Assembly: GCA_947168395.1 (NCBI GenBank)
Contig: CAMVLT010000013.1
Coordinates: forward strand, 1 to 64,000
Origin: an uncultured Prevotellaceae bacterium
GTDB taxonomy: Bacteria; Bacteroidota; Bacteroidia; Bacteroidales; Bacteroidaceae
Reading direction: 5' to 3'
DNA length: 64,000 nt
Translations under genes and position numbers: made by a program
Shown: piece by piece, positions 19,327-28,018 of the stretch
Layout of the letters: every line of letters begins with the position of its first letter
Position numbering within the stretch: the stretch's first letter is position 1
The notes under the pieces: generated by a model
What the model saw: only the letters and a program-made list of their open reading frames with translations
Told to the model about the DNA's origin: nothing
The model's database searches: none

Positions 19327-20036
19327 ACGGCTGCCTCCTGTTCTTTCTTTAATTTGTCAACAAACTCCTGAGGAACATCGGTGATAACCATTGGCTCACG
19401 GCGATGGTCGTCGAGCTTCGAGCGGAATGTCAGCTCCTCGTTCGATACGCCTAATGCTGCCTCTTCGGCACTCTGCTTGTGGTTGGCACCGCCGAAGAAC
19501 TTCTCGGCCTTCACCTTACGCTGCAGTTGCATCATGCCATACATGATGGCCTCAGGGCGCGGCGGACAGCCAGGGATGAACACATCGACGGGCACTATCT
19601 CCTCGATGCCCTTCACCACGTGGTAGCTCGACTTGAACGGACCACCGCTGATGGCGCAGCCGCCGACGGCAATGACATACTTTGGCTCAGCCATCTGGTC
19701 GTACAGACGCTTCATGGCAGGAGCCATTTTGTGAGTGATGGTGCCGGCACACATGATGAGGTCGGCCTGACGGGGGGAGTTACGCGTTACCTCGAATCCA
19801 AAGCGGGCGAAGTCGTAACGGGCACAGCCGCAGGCCATGAACTCGATGCCGCAGCACGACGTGGCAAACGTCAGCGACCACAGCGAGTTGGCGCGTCCCC
19901 AGTTAATCAGCTTGTCAAGCGAACCCGTGATGACGTTCACGCCACCCTCGTGCAGCTCGTCGACAATCTTCTCCAACGACTCGTTATCGTTCCACTCGTC
20001 GTAAGGAATGCTCTTGATTTTCGGTTTCAATTCCAT
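19323..20036 (-). CDS. nuoB: NADH-quinone oxidoreductase subunit B
   Basis: Carries cluster N2, the last iron-sulfur centre before quinone. The 237-residue product has the tandem cysteines TSCCGIEFMA (C61-C62), the MCAGT cysteine (C96) and IPGCPPRPE. The frame stays open 64 codons further upstream, but those codons overlap nuoA and do not resemble NuoB, so ATG 20036 is chosen. It overlaps the end of nuoA by 10 bp and nuoCD by 4 bp. Confidence 0.95.
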   Translation of the reverse strand: MELKPKIKSIPYDEWNDNESLEKIVDELHEGGVNVITGSLDKLINWGRANSLWSLTFATSCCGIEFMACGCARYDFARFGFEVTRNSPRQADLIMCAGTITHKMAPAMKRLYDQMAEPKYVIAVGGCAISGGPFKSSYHVVKGIEEIVPVDVFIPGCPPRPEAIMYGMMQLQRKVKAEKFFGGANHKQSAEEAALGVSNEELTFRSKLDDHRREPMVITDVPQEFVDKLKKEQEAAV

Positions 20037-20377
20037 TCCAACGCTCCTTTCCGCCAGGCGTAGGCCAGACCCAGCACTAATACTACAAGGAAGAACCCGA
20101 TGGACAGCAGAGCCATCACACCGAAGTCTTTCACTACGACTGCCCATGGATACAGAAACACCGTTTCCACATCGAACATGAGGAACAAGATGGCGAACAG
20201 GTAGAAGCCTATACTCACAGGTATCCACGACGTACCCCGGGTGGGAATACCACTCTCGTAGGGTTCGCCTTTCACCTTTGCGTATGAGCGTGGACCTATA
20301 AGCTTAGCCACAAGGTAAGCTGCCGCCACCAATGTAAATGCCGTCAGCAAGACGGTAATAAACAAAGTGAAATTCAT
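20027..20377 (-). CDS. nuoA: NADH-quinone oxidoreductase subunit A
   Basis: First gene of the complex I operon. A 116-residue, three-helix membrane subunit with the conserved YESGIPTRGTSW loop and the FLMFDVETVFLYPWA segment. A TACCTTTG box lies about 47 bp upstream of the ATG. Confidence 0.95.
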   Translation of the reverse strand: MNFTLFITVLLTAFTLVAAAYLVAKLIGPRSYAKVKGEPYESGIPTRGTSWIPVSIGFYLFAILFLMFDVETVFLYPWAVVVKDFGVMALLSIGFFLVVLVLGLAYAWRKGALEWN

Positions 20378-20423
20378 AAAAGTTTTATAATGTTATAACA
20401 ATTTGTTTTTCTGAATTCGACTG

Positions 20424-20431
20424 CAAAGGTA
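20424..20431 (-). promoter_or_regulatory. nuo operon -7 box
   Basis: TACCTTTG on the minus strand, 47 bp before the nuoA ATG. It is the only box of this type upstream of the eleven-gene operon; the -33 element is not obvious. Confidence 0.5.
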
Positions 20432-20473
20432 ATAAAAAAAAGGCAAACATCATAGAAATAATACAAAAAATAT

Positions 20474-20506
20474 GCGGCAAATAGTGAATTATTTCACATT
20501 TGCCGC
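20474..20506 (-). terminator. Strong intrinsic terminator after the lipid kinase gene
   Basis: Nine perfect base pairs (GCGGCAAAT / ATTTGCCGC) extend inward to a GTGAA/TTCAC stem. On the minus strand the stem is followed by ATATTTTTTG. It lies 12 bp past the stop of the lipid kinase gene and also backs onto the nuo promoter. Confidence 0.8.
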
Positions 20507-20517
20507 CTTGCTTATCT

Positions 20518-21450
20518 TTAATCGGGTATCAGAAAACTGATGACTTCCTGCTCGATATCGATACGGAACGGACCGACAGGTGTTTTCATCAGCCTGCCGT
20601 CAATGCCTACCATTGCCTTTTTGGCCTCATTCACAATAATTTCTGTTGTACGGAAAGGGTGTACGCTTCGATGGTTCAGGAAACGTCCCGAAATGAGCAG
20701 CCACAGTCCTTCTATCAATTGCACCACCTCGGGGTGATAGACTACCGACACGTCGAGCATACCGTTGTAGGGCACAGCGTTAGGCGTCTGGCCGTACCCG
20801 GGACCGCTGCCTATGCAGACGGTCATTATCTTGCGGTCAATCACGTCGTTGTTGATGCGCAGATTCATTTTATACTCCATACGGTGGAACAGCATGACAA
20901 AGAGCGACGAAATGAACGACAGCGTCCGGCTGCCAAACAGTCGCCTTGTCTGGCGGCGCAGGTTCATGATGTCAGCCGTCATGCCGATGTTCACACAGTT
21001 CAGGAAATAGCGGTGACACCGTTCCTGATTCTTGTTGGTGTAGCGAATACAGCCGAGGTCAACTTTGCGGACACGATGTTTCAGCAACCAGTCGACGGTC
21101 TGCTCCACGTTGTCCTCGTCGAGGTCCCAGAACCTGGCAAAGTCGTTCATCACGCCATTGGGAATCAGCCCAAGGGCGATGCTGTCACGTTCCTGCTTTT
21201 CCACTTTCATCAGGCAGTTCACGGCATCGTTCAGTGCCGAGTCGCCGCCCACAATGACGATGGTCTTGTAGCCGTTGTTGATCAGCATGGTCATCAGCCG
21301 CTCCACGCTGTCGCTGTTTTCACTCTGCACCATGTCGAACACGACACCGCGCTCCTTGAGCACCGATTCTATCTTCTCCCAGCGTTTCCGCTTGCTGTTG
21401 ATTCCCGTCTTGGGGCAATACAGCACGCCCCACCTCGTTGTCTCTACCAT
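20518..21450 (-). CDS. Diacylglycerol/lipid kinase family protein (YegS-like)
   Basis: A 310-residue cytoplasmic protein of the diacylglycerol-kinase catalytic family, which phosphorylates lipid hydroxyls such as diacylglycerol. The nucleotide loop reads VGGDSALNDAVN where most relatives have GGDGTLNEV; the Gly-to-Ser and Thr-to-Ala changes may be lineage-specific. Later family segments (LGLIPNGVMNDFARFWDL, a variant of the GTxNDFAR motif) are present. Its start overlaps the miaA stop by 7 bp, so the two are probably cotranslated. The exact lipid substrate cannot be told. Confidence 0.82.
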   Translation of the reverse strand: MVETTRWGVLYCPKTGINSKRKRWEKIESVLKERGVVFDMVQSENSDSVERLMTMLINNGYKTIVIVGGDSALNDAVNCLMKVEKQERDSIALGLIPNGVMNDFARFWDLDEDNVEQTVDWLLKHRVRKVDLGCIRYTNKNQERCHRYFLNCVNIGMTADIMNLRRQTRRLFGSRTLSFISSLFVMLFHRMEYKMNLRINNDVIDRKIMTVCIGSGPGYGQTPNAVPYNGMLDVSVVYHPEVVQLIEGLWLLISGRFLNHRSVHPFRTTEIIVNEAKKAMVGIDGRLMKTPVGPFRIDIEQEVISFLIPD

Positions 21451-22352
21451 AGTCTTAGTATCCTCTCTATTTTTTCTTCCATTGGAAGGGTTGCGTCAAT
21501 CCAGTTTATCTCAAAGCCGCGTCGCTCCATGCCCCTGAACCACGTCATCTGCCGCTTGGCAAACTGGTGGATGGCAATCTCTAAACGGTTGAACATCTCG
21601 TCATACGTCGTCCGTCCGATGATGTATTCCGTCACGAACTTGTATTCCAGACCATAGTATATCAGGTCTTCGGCAGGTATGCCGCTGTCCAACAAAGCCT
21701 TCACCTCGTCCACCATACCTTCCTCCAATCGGGCCTTCAGCCGTCGGGTGATTTTCTGCCGGCGCAGTTCGCGGTCTATATCCACACCGATAATCAATGA
21801 CGGCACCGGCGGCAGCTCTCGCCTCGGAACCGGGTGCTCAGCGTTGTATGTCTCTATCTCGATGGCACGGATAGCCCGTTGTGCCGAGTCAACGTCCGTC
21901 TTGTTGTGCATGTTCGAGCCGTTACGCTCTTTCAGGCTGACGAGCATCTGTGTCAGTTCCTCTAACGACTTGCCCTCCAGTCTGTCGCGCAGTTTTTGGT
22001 TCTGGGGTACTGGCGACAGTTTGTAGCCCTTCAGCACCGCTTCGATGTAGAGGCCCGTGCCGCCGCAGAGTATCGGCTTCACCTTTCTACCTATTATATT
22101 ATTATAGACATCGAAGAAATCCTGCTGATATTGGAAAAGGTTGTATTTCGTTCCTGGTTCGCAGATGTCAATCAGATGATATGGGATGTCTCCATAGTCG
22201 CCCAGGTCCTTACCCGTTCCGATGTCCATCCGCCGGTACACCTGTCGCGAGTCTGCCGAAATAATCTCGCCGCCGATTCGGGTTGCCAGTGCTGCCGCTA
22301 TCGGTGTCTTTCCGCTGGCCGTCGGGCCGAGTATGGTTATCATTCGCTTCAT
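21444..22352 (-). CDS. miaA: tRNA dimethylallyltransferase
   Basis: Adds a dimethylallyl group to A37 of tRNAs that read codons starting with U. The 302-residue product has the P-loop GPTASGKT (9-16), the ADSRQVYRRMDIGTGK motif and the CGGTGLYIEAVLKG segment. It starts at ATG 22352, 5 bp after the end of the GH5 gene, and overlaps the lipid kinase gene downstream. Confidence 0.95.
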   Translation of the reverse strand: MKRMITILGPTASGKTPIAAALATRIGGEIISADSRQVYRRMDIGTGKDLGDYGDIPYHLIDICEPGTKYNLFQYQQDFFDVYNNIIGRKVKPILCGGTGLYIEAVLKGYKLSPVPQNQKLRDRLEGKSLEELTQMLVSLKERNGSNMHNKTDVDSAQRAIRAIEIETYNAEHPVPRRELPPVPSLIIGVDIDRELRRQKITRRLKARLEEGMVDEVKALLDSGIPAEDLIYYGLEYKFVTEYIIGRTTYDEMFNRLEIAIHQFAKRQMTWFRGMERRGFEINWIDATLPMEEKIERILRLW

Positions 22353-22357
22353 CTTGC

Positions 22358-23659
22358 TTATTGCTTGTTCCTCACTTCGTTCATCCTGCTGACTTGTTGC
22401 CTGACGACTTGTAGGGTGGTGGTGTCAGTGTCAAAGACCGAGTTGAGCCCCTGTGCCTCCTGGGCCGGGTCGCCTGTATAGTCGTCGCCCACTTGCCATT
22501 GTTCGTGGCGTGGATGAGCAAATCCGCCCCAACCCCAGAAGTTGCAGCCGGCAAACTTGCCACCCTGTTCGGCATTGTCGGCAACCAGTGAGAACACGTA
22601 CTTGTAATAGCCGTCGCGTCCTTGGGTCGGGGTGTCAAGGGTGAACTTGAAACCGTCGCGGGGATAGCCGAATTCCTCCATGACCAGCGGCTTGTTCAGT
22701 CGGTCGCAGATGGCTAAGTGGCGGTCAATGTAGTCTTTGGTGTTCTGGCAGGCCCGTTCCAGGTTCTCTATCAGCGAGTCGGGCTTTGCCCATCCCCAGT
22801 TATAGGGCCACAGGTGTACATTGCAGTAGTCTATGTTCTTGTCGGCACAAATGCGTTCGTAGCAGTCGTAGTCATTCTCACATCCCCACGATCCTTCGCT
22901 GCCGATGGAGATAAGATGCCGGGAATCGAGGCTTCGGATGAGTGCCGAGGCTTCTGCCAGCCATTTCTCAAAGGCGGGCAACGACTCCTTGGCAAAGGCG
23001 CGCGGCTCGTTGCCTATCTGCCACGACATAATGGCGGGGTCTTCCGTGTACTTCAGCCCTGTGTAGCGATTGGTGCGGCCTATGATGAAGCGCACGTAGT
23101 CGTAGAACAGCTGGTGTGCCTGCTCGTTAGTGGCATACTTGCTCATGGCCTGCATGTAGGCCGGGTAGCCGTCGGCATCGGGACGCGGCTGCTTGCCGGC
23201 TCCGGCATGCTCTAAGTAGAACCCATATCCGCCACTCCACTCCCAAGAGTTGTTTAGGTAGAGCACGGCCACCATTTGGCGTTTCTGCATCTCGGCCAGC
23301 AGGAAGTCAAGTCCGGCAAGGATGGTGTCGTTGTACACCCCCGGTGCCACTTGTAACGTAGGCTCCACCTTGGTTGCTACGCCCCGCTCGCCATCGCTGC
23401 CAACGAGGATGCGCAGATTGTCGATGCCCATGCGCTTCATTTCGTCGAGCTCACGACAAAGTCGTTGTCTGTTGCCTCCTTGGCCCTCGGAGCCAAGAAT
23501 GGCACCATACCAGAAATTGGTGCCAACGTAATAATAGGGCTTACCATCTCGCTCGAAATGGCCGTCCTTGACGGTGACGAATGGCGACTGCTGCTGCGCC
23601 GTTGGGGCACATGCAGCCAATAGGGCAATAGTCGTTAGGGAGAATAGGATTCGTTTCAT
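22358..23659 (-). CDS. GH5 family lipoprotein, probable endo-beta-mannanase (GH5_7-like)
   Basis: A 433-residue lipoprotein (lipobox LLAAC, Cys17) with a TIM-barrel glycoside hydrolase domain. The acid/base is Glu218 in WQIGNEPRA and the nucleophile is Glu329 in VMEEFGYPRDG. Together with the GTNFWYGA start of the barrel these point to subfamily 7, mostly beta-1,4-mannanases. It overlaps the sugar-kinase-like gene upstream by 4 bp, suggesting a small sugar-use unit. No SusC/SusD pair is nearby. The specificity is inferred from motifs only. Confidence 0.8.
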   Translation of the reverse strand: MKRILFSLTTIALLAACAPTAQQQSPFVTVKDGHFERDGKPYYYVGTNFWYGAILGSEGQGGNRQRLCRELDEMKRMGIDNLRILVGSDGERGVATKVEPTLQVAPGVYNDTILAGLDFLLAEMQKRQMVAVLYLNNSWEWSGGYGFYLEHAGAGKQPRPDADGYPAYMQAMSKYATNEQAHQLFYDYVRFIIGRTNRYTGLKYTEDPAIMSWQIGNEPRAFAKESLPAFEKWLAEASALIRSLDSRHLISIGSEGSWGCENDYDCYERICADKNIDYCNVHLWPYNWGWAKPDSLIENLERACQNTKDYIDRHLAICDRLNKPLVMEEFGYPRDGFKFTLDTPTQGRDGYYKYVFSLVADNAEQGGKFAGCNFWGWGGFAHPRHEQWQVGDDYTGDPAQEAQGLNSVFDTDTTTLQVVRQQVSRMNEVRNKQ

Positions 23660-24519
23660 TGTCGTATTTGTTTTTGGTTCTCAGTTTTGCTATGGTAAGT
23701 CACCAGTCCATCGATGGGGCTTTTCAGAATGCGCCCTACTGTGTAGCCTTCGCTGGCGGCAGCCTCTTTCAATTGTGCTTCGTAGTGGAATGCCACACTG
23801 CCCACAAAGCCTACGGGCAAGTCATTGCGGCCGTATTGCACGAGGTTGCGACGGAAAAAATCGCGGAAGCTGTCAATCACCAGCTGTCTGACCGTCGGCT
23901 CATGCAAGTGGCTGCTGATGAATGGTGACAGCGAAGCCAGAAAACGGTTTGCCATAGGATGACGGTACACATGAGTTATGACTTCGCCCATCGTCATGTT
24001 TATATCCTTTTGAAAATCTGCAATTACTGAATCTGGCATAAAGCCTTTGTACAGCGCGTTCAGAAAGCGTCGTCCGAGGACGGCACCGCTGCCTTCGTCG
24101 CCCAAGATGTAACCCAATGGTGGCGTGTTTTGTACGATATCGTCGCCATCATACAAGCATGAATTGGCTCCCGTACCAAGTATACAGGCAATGCCTGGCG
24201 ATTGGCCGCATACCGCCCGTGCAGCCCCCAGCAGGTCGTTGTGAGCCTCCACCGTTGCCTTGGGCAATACCGTCTGCAGCAGTCTTGCCATCTTCGGCTC
24301 CAGTTCCGGGCGTACCCCGCTTCCATAGAAACAGAGTCTAAGTTCCTCGCCCTCTACAGTGAAGGGTAGGGGAAGGGTCTGCAGGATGGTCAGAATGTCA
24401 TCCTCCGACTGATGGAAGGGGTTAATACCCTCTGTCTTGAAACGGCCTTCTATGCAGCCGTTGTCTCTGGTCAGCACCCAGTCTGTCTTGGTGCTTCCGC
24501 TGTCTGCTATAAGTATCAT
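23656..24519 (-). CDS. BadF/BadG/BcrA/BcrD-type ATPase, N-acetylglucosamine-kinase-like
   Basis: A 287-residue protein of the sugar kinase/HSP70 ATPase fold. It shows phosphate loop 1 in IADSGSTKTDW (4-14), the second phosphate loop in GTGANSCLYDG and the conserved LGDEGSGAVLGRR. Bacteroidetes relatives are usually called N-acetylglucosamine kinases; the substrate is not proven here. It is the first gene of the minus-strand unit and its stop overlaps the GH5 start. Confidence 0.8.
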   Translation of the reverse strand: MILIADSGSTKTDWVLTRDNGCIEGRFKTEGINPFHQSEDDILTILQTLPLPFTVEGEELRLCFYGSGVRPELEPKMARLLQTVLPKATVEAHNDLLGAARAVCGQSPGIACILGTGANSCLYDGDDIVQNTPPLGYILGDEGSGAVLGRRFLNALYKGFMPDSVIADFQKDINMTMGEVITHVYRHPMANRFLASLSPFISSHLHEPTVRQLVIDSFRDFFRRNLVQYGRNDLPVGFVGSVAFHYEAQLKEAAASEGYTVGRILKSPIDGLVTYHSKTENQKQIRQ

Positions 24520-24527
24520 TCTCGGTG

Positions 24528-24586
24528 CAAAGATACGATATTTATTTGAGAACTGAGCCTTTTCTCAATTTTTTTAACTACCTTTG
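24528..24586. promoter_or_regulatory. Divergent promoters between kinase and MscS genes
   Basis: TATCTTTG on the minus strand (24528-24535) lies 8 bp before the kinase ATG. TACCTTTG on the plus strand (24579-24586) lies 23 bp before the MscS gene ATG. Both fit the Bacteroidetes -7 consensus. Confidence 0.5.
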
Positions 24587-24609
24587 CACCCAGAAACCAA
24601 TAAAGAGTC

Positions 24610-26943
24610 ATGATGAAGAGACTATTTTTGATGATTGTCATCCTGACGGCGTGCCTCACCGAGGGTCACGCTGTCTTGAAAGAGCGTGACCTTGACCAGA
24701 CGTTAGAGATACTGCGGGCGGAACTGACCGAGTATCGTCGCAACCTGACAAGCATGACCGCCGAGCGGAAGGAACAGAACGAGCAGATACGAAGTCAGCT
24801 GGTTGAGACGATGAAGCAAAGCGGGCAGAACCAGCTGATGCTCTACTCGCAGAAGCAGAACCACGTGTTCGACATGACCTACGCCTGCCACCAGGCCACC
24901 GGACAGTATCATGAGTTCAAGCGTTCGCAGATACCGTTCAAGACCTTCCTTGCCAACACCGATGCTGACATAGCAAAGTATGACAGTCTGGTGACCTGCC
25001 TGAAGTCCATGCCCGAATCCATGCTTAATGACCGTTCCCGCGTGAACCGCAACGTCTGTCTGACGCTGGCGGTCAACATTCGTAACACCCTGACCGAGAA
25101 CCGTGCTCAGATAGCCGACTACATTCATTATTACGAACTGACCGAAACCCGGTTAAGCAACCTCAACGACTATGCCAACCAGCGCTATAACGACATACAG
25201 ACCAGCATCTTCAAGAATGGCGGCCAGAACTACTTCTCCATCCTCCGTCAGTGGCGCTTGAACCTGCGGCAGGCCAAGGAAACTGTAGCCGACAAATACA
25301 AGTCTACTGCTACCGGGTCGCAGTGGGACAGCAGCGTCATCTTCGGCCTGTTCGGTGTCATCGCCGTATATGTCATCATTGCCATAGCCCTCAACCTGCT
25401 GACCTTCCGTTTCTTGCTGCCTCGTCGGCTGCAGACTGAGGAGTTTCTCAAGAAGCGCACCTGCATCATCTTTGCTACCACCACCATCACTTTTGCAATC
25501 ATCATGGGCGTGTTGCGGGCCACGTTGCACCAAAACTTCTTCATCATGGCCAGCGACCTGCTTATAGAGTACGCCTGGCTGCTGGGTGTCATCCTCATCT
25601 CGCTATTACTGCGTGTGGATGGTAGTCAGATTCGCAGTGCCTTCCGCATCTATGCCCCGCTCATCATCATCGGCTTCACCGTCATTGCGTTCCGCATTAT
25701 CCTGATTCCCAACGAACTGGTAGACCTCATTTTCCCGCCTGTGCTGTTTGCTTGTACGTTGTGGCAGTGGAGTGTCATCCGCCGTCTGAGCCGCAACGTG
25801 CCGAGGTCGGACATGCTCTATACCTACATCTCGCTTACCGTGTTTATCGCCTCGGTCTGCCTTTCCTGGACGGGTTATACGCTGCTCAGCGTGCAGATTC
25901 TCATCTGGTGGATTATGCAGCTCACCTGCATACTCACTATCACCTGCGTCAGCCAGTACGTCCATCTTTACGGTAGTCGTCACGGGCTGGAGTCAGCCCC
26001 CGTTACCCGCAGCTGGTTCTATCAGCTGCTCTACACCGTGTCGCTGCCCGTCATGGGCGTGCTGTCGGTGATGCTCAGCATCTACTGGGCCGCCGATGTT
26101 TTCAACCTGAGCGACCTCTGTATGCAGCTCTTTCGCCGCCGGTTCATCGATACCCGCAACCTTACAGTCAGCATCACCAAGCTATCGATGGTCATCAACT
26201 TCTGGTTCCTGTTCCGCTACCTTTCTAAAACCATACTCCAGCTTATGCGGATGCATTATGAGCAGCAGGACCCCACCACCGCGCAGAGCCGCGAGGTCAT
26301 GGGGCGCAACGTTATCCAAGTACTCGTCTGGGGCATCTGGTTGCTACTCTCGCTCAGCATCCTCAACATTAGTGTCACGTGGCTGGTTGCCATCTCGGGC
26401 GGTCTGTCAACAGGTGTCGGTTTTGCTTCTAAGGACATCATCGAGAACATCTACTACGGTGCCTCGCTCATGGCAGGCCGAGTGAAGGTGGGCGACTGGA
26501 TACAGGTCGATGGCACTATGGGTCGGGTCACCAGTATCAGTTACACCTCCACCGTCGTGGAGTCGCTCTATGGCGAGATCATCACCTTCCAGAACTCCCA
26601 GCTGTTCACCAAGAACTACAAGAACCTGACTCGCAACCACGGCTACGTCCTTGCCGTCGTACCCTTCGGCGTTGCTTATGGCTCGAACCTGCGCCAGGTC
26701 TCCACTTTGGTGGAGAATGCCGTCAACGACCTGCACCACCAGTGGATGGATCCCACGAAGCCGGTTAAGTCGGTAGTCGCTCAGATGAACGACTCCAGCA
26801 TCGACTTCAACCTCTTTGTGTGGGCCGATGCTCCCAAGAAGTCCTATGTCGTGAGCGATGTCCTGAAGTGCGTTTACGACACCCTCGGCGCCAACGGCAT
26901 TCAAATCCCGTTCCCGCAGCGCGATGTGCATATCGTGCAGTGA
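24610..26943 (+). CDS. Large mechanosensitive ion channel of the MscS family
   Basis: A 777-residue inner-membrane protein. A signal peptide (about 1-21) precedes a helical, coiled-coil-rich periplasmic region (about 22-235), then about ten membrane helices from residue 243 onward, and the MscS pore and beta domain near 590-777. The pore helix region VAISGGLSTGVGFASKDIIENIY and the beta-domain VKVGDWIQVDGTMGRVTSI are diagnostic. MscS proteins open on membrane tension and release osmolytes. The size and periplasmic domain recall MscK/MscM-type channels. Confidence 0.88.
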   Translation: MMKRLFLMIVILTACLTEGHAVLKERDLDQTLEILRAELTEYRRNLTSMTAERKEQNEQIRSQLVETMKQSGQNQLMLYSQKQNHVFDMTYACHQATGQYHEFKRSQIPFKTFLANTDADIAKYDSLVTCLKSMPESMLNDRSRVNRNVCLTLAVNIRNTLTENRAQIADYIHYYELTETRLSNLNDYANQRYNDIQTSIFKNGGQNYFSILRQWRLNLRQAKETVADKYKSTATGSQWDSSVIFGLFGVIAVYVIIAIALNLLTFRFLLPRRLQTEEFLKKRTCIIFATTTITFAIIMGVLRATLHQNFFIMASDLLIEYAWLLGVILISLLLRVDGSQIRSAFRIYAPLIIIGFTVIAFRIILIPNELVDLIFPPVLFACTLWQWSVIRRLSRNVPRSDMLYTYISLTVFIASVCLSWTGYTLLSVQILIWWIMQLTCILTITCVSQYVHLYGSRHGLESAPVTRSWFYQLLYTVSLPVMGVLSVMLSIYWAADVFNLSDLCMQLFRRRFIDTRNLTVSITKLSMVINFWFLFRYLSKTILQLMRMHYEQQDPTTAQSREVMGRNVIQVLVWGIWLLLSLSILNISVTWLVAISGGLSTGVGFASKDIIENIYYGASLMAGRVKVGDWIQVDGTMGRVTSISYTSTVVESLYGEIITFQNSQLFTKNYKNLTRNHGYVLAVVPFGVAYGSNLRQVSTLVENAVNDLHHQWMDPTKPVKSVVAQMNDSSIDFNLFVWADAPKKSYVVSDVLKCVYDTLGANGIQIPFPQRDVHIVQ

Positions 26944-27014
26944 TGGCAGGCAAGCCTGTCGCAGATAGTTTAGCCCCGTCACCACACCATAGTCAAATAA
27001 ATAGTTGCACAAGA

Positions 27015-27992
27015 ATGAAACAGACGATTATCACAACTATCCTCGCCCTCTTTGCCCTCACGTCGACGGCACAAACCGAGTCAGCGGGCGGCCCCGGCTG
27101 GCTGTGGGAAATCAGTGGCAACGGGCTTCGGCAGAAGTCCTACCTCTTCGGCACCTGTCATGGTGACGGTCATCAGTTCACGAAGGACGAAATGTTCAGC
27201 ATCAGTGGACTGGAGAATGCCTTGGGGAATGTCGAGGCAGTCCTGTTCGAAGGCGGAATGGACACGACTAACATTACAAAGGTGGTCAGGGAAGAAATGG
27301 AAAAGCTTGGGAAGTGGCTCAAGAGTCCTGATTGCTTGATGCCGGAGGGCACGTACTATAAGCCGCTCTACGACACGGTGGCACACTTCAACGAGGTCAA
27401 CAAGTTCCTATACTATAAAATGAAAGATCCTGAGTATTGGAAGAAGAATCCCGGATACTGGTTCTCCATGTTGTCTTTCTACGATGGTTTTCAGCGTAGA
27501 AAAGACGAGATAACCCTCGACGGGCTCCTGAAGCAGGAAGTGGAGAAGCGAGGCATCGTGGTAGGCTCGGTTGAAAAGACTGCAGAGGCCAGCGGTTCCC
27601 TGTTCTCAATGCTGACAGACGTGACAAGCCTCGACACCATTCCCATGAAGCGCCAGGCTAACATGCTCTACCACTATATCCACGATGTGCTGAATAATGG
27701 CAGTCTGCTCATCATACGCGGAGGTTTTGCCAAGGCATATTTGGAAAACGACACGTGCAAGTTTAGTGACTATCTAAGGAGCATGGGTGCCGTTCCTGGT
27801 GCAGAATCTGAGGACGACGCCAACCATGAGATTTCGTATGATCGCAACCTCCTGTGGATTCCCGTCATCAAGGAGAACATCACCCAGCGCCGCAGCATGA
27901 TAGCCGTCGGCTGCCGCCATCTGATGGGCAGCAGCGGGCTGATAGCCTTGCTGCGGCGGGAAGGCTATGCCATAAATCCCGTGAAGCGCTGA
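27015..27992 (+). CDS. TraB/GumN family protein
   Basis: A 325-residue protein with a signal peptide (about 1-19) and the TraB-type motif LFGTCHGDGH near residue 50, a variant of the GTxH motif. A second family histidine follows in VGCRHLMGSSGL near the C-terminus. The biochemical role of bacterial members is uncertain; relatives have been proposed to be metal-dependent proteases. The frame is open further upstream (to 26820), but that part overlaps the MscS gene in another frame, so ATG 27015 is used. Confidence 0.8.
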   Translation: MKQTIITTILALFALTSTAQTESAGGPGWLWEISGNGLRQKSYLFGTCHGDGHQFTKDEMFSISGLENALGNVEAVLFEGGMDTTNITKVVREEMEKLGKWLKSPDCLMPEGTYYKPLYDTVAHFNEVNKFLYYKMKDPEYWKKNPGYWFSMLSFYDGFQRRKDEITLDGLLKQEVEKRGIVVGSVEKTAEASGSLFSMLTDVTSLDTIPMKRQANMLYHYIHDVLNNGSLLIIRGGFAKAYLENDTCKFSDYLRSMGAVPGAESEDDANHEISYDRNLLWIPVIKENITQRRSMIAVGCRHLMGSSGLIALLRREGYAINPVKR

Positions 27993-28018
27993 GGTATAAT
28001 ATAACCAAAAATAAGAAT

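Noticed and set aside
20037..20228. 64-codon upstream extension of nuoB
   Set aside because: It overlaps nuoA in another frame, and the peptide has no NuoB character; ATG 20036 gives the normal protein.
26820..27014. Upstream extension of the TraB/GumN protein
   Set aside because: It overlaps the MscS gene and would bury the signal peptide; ATG 27015 fits better.
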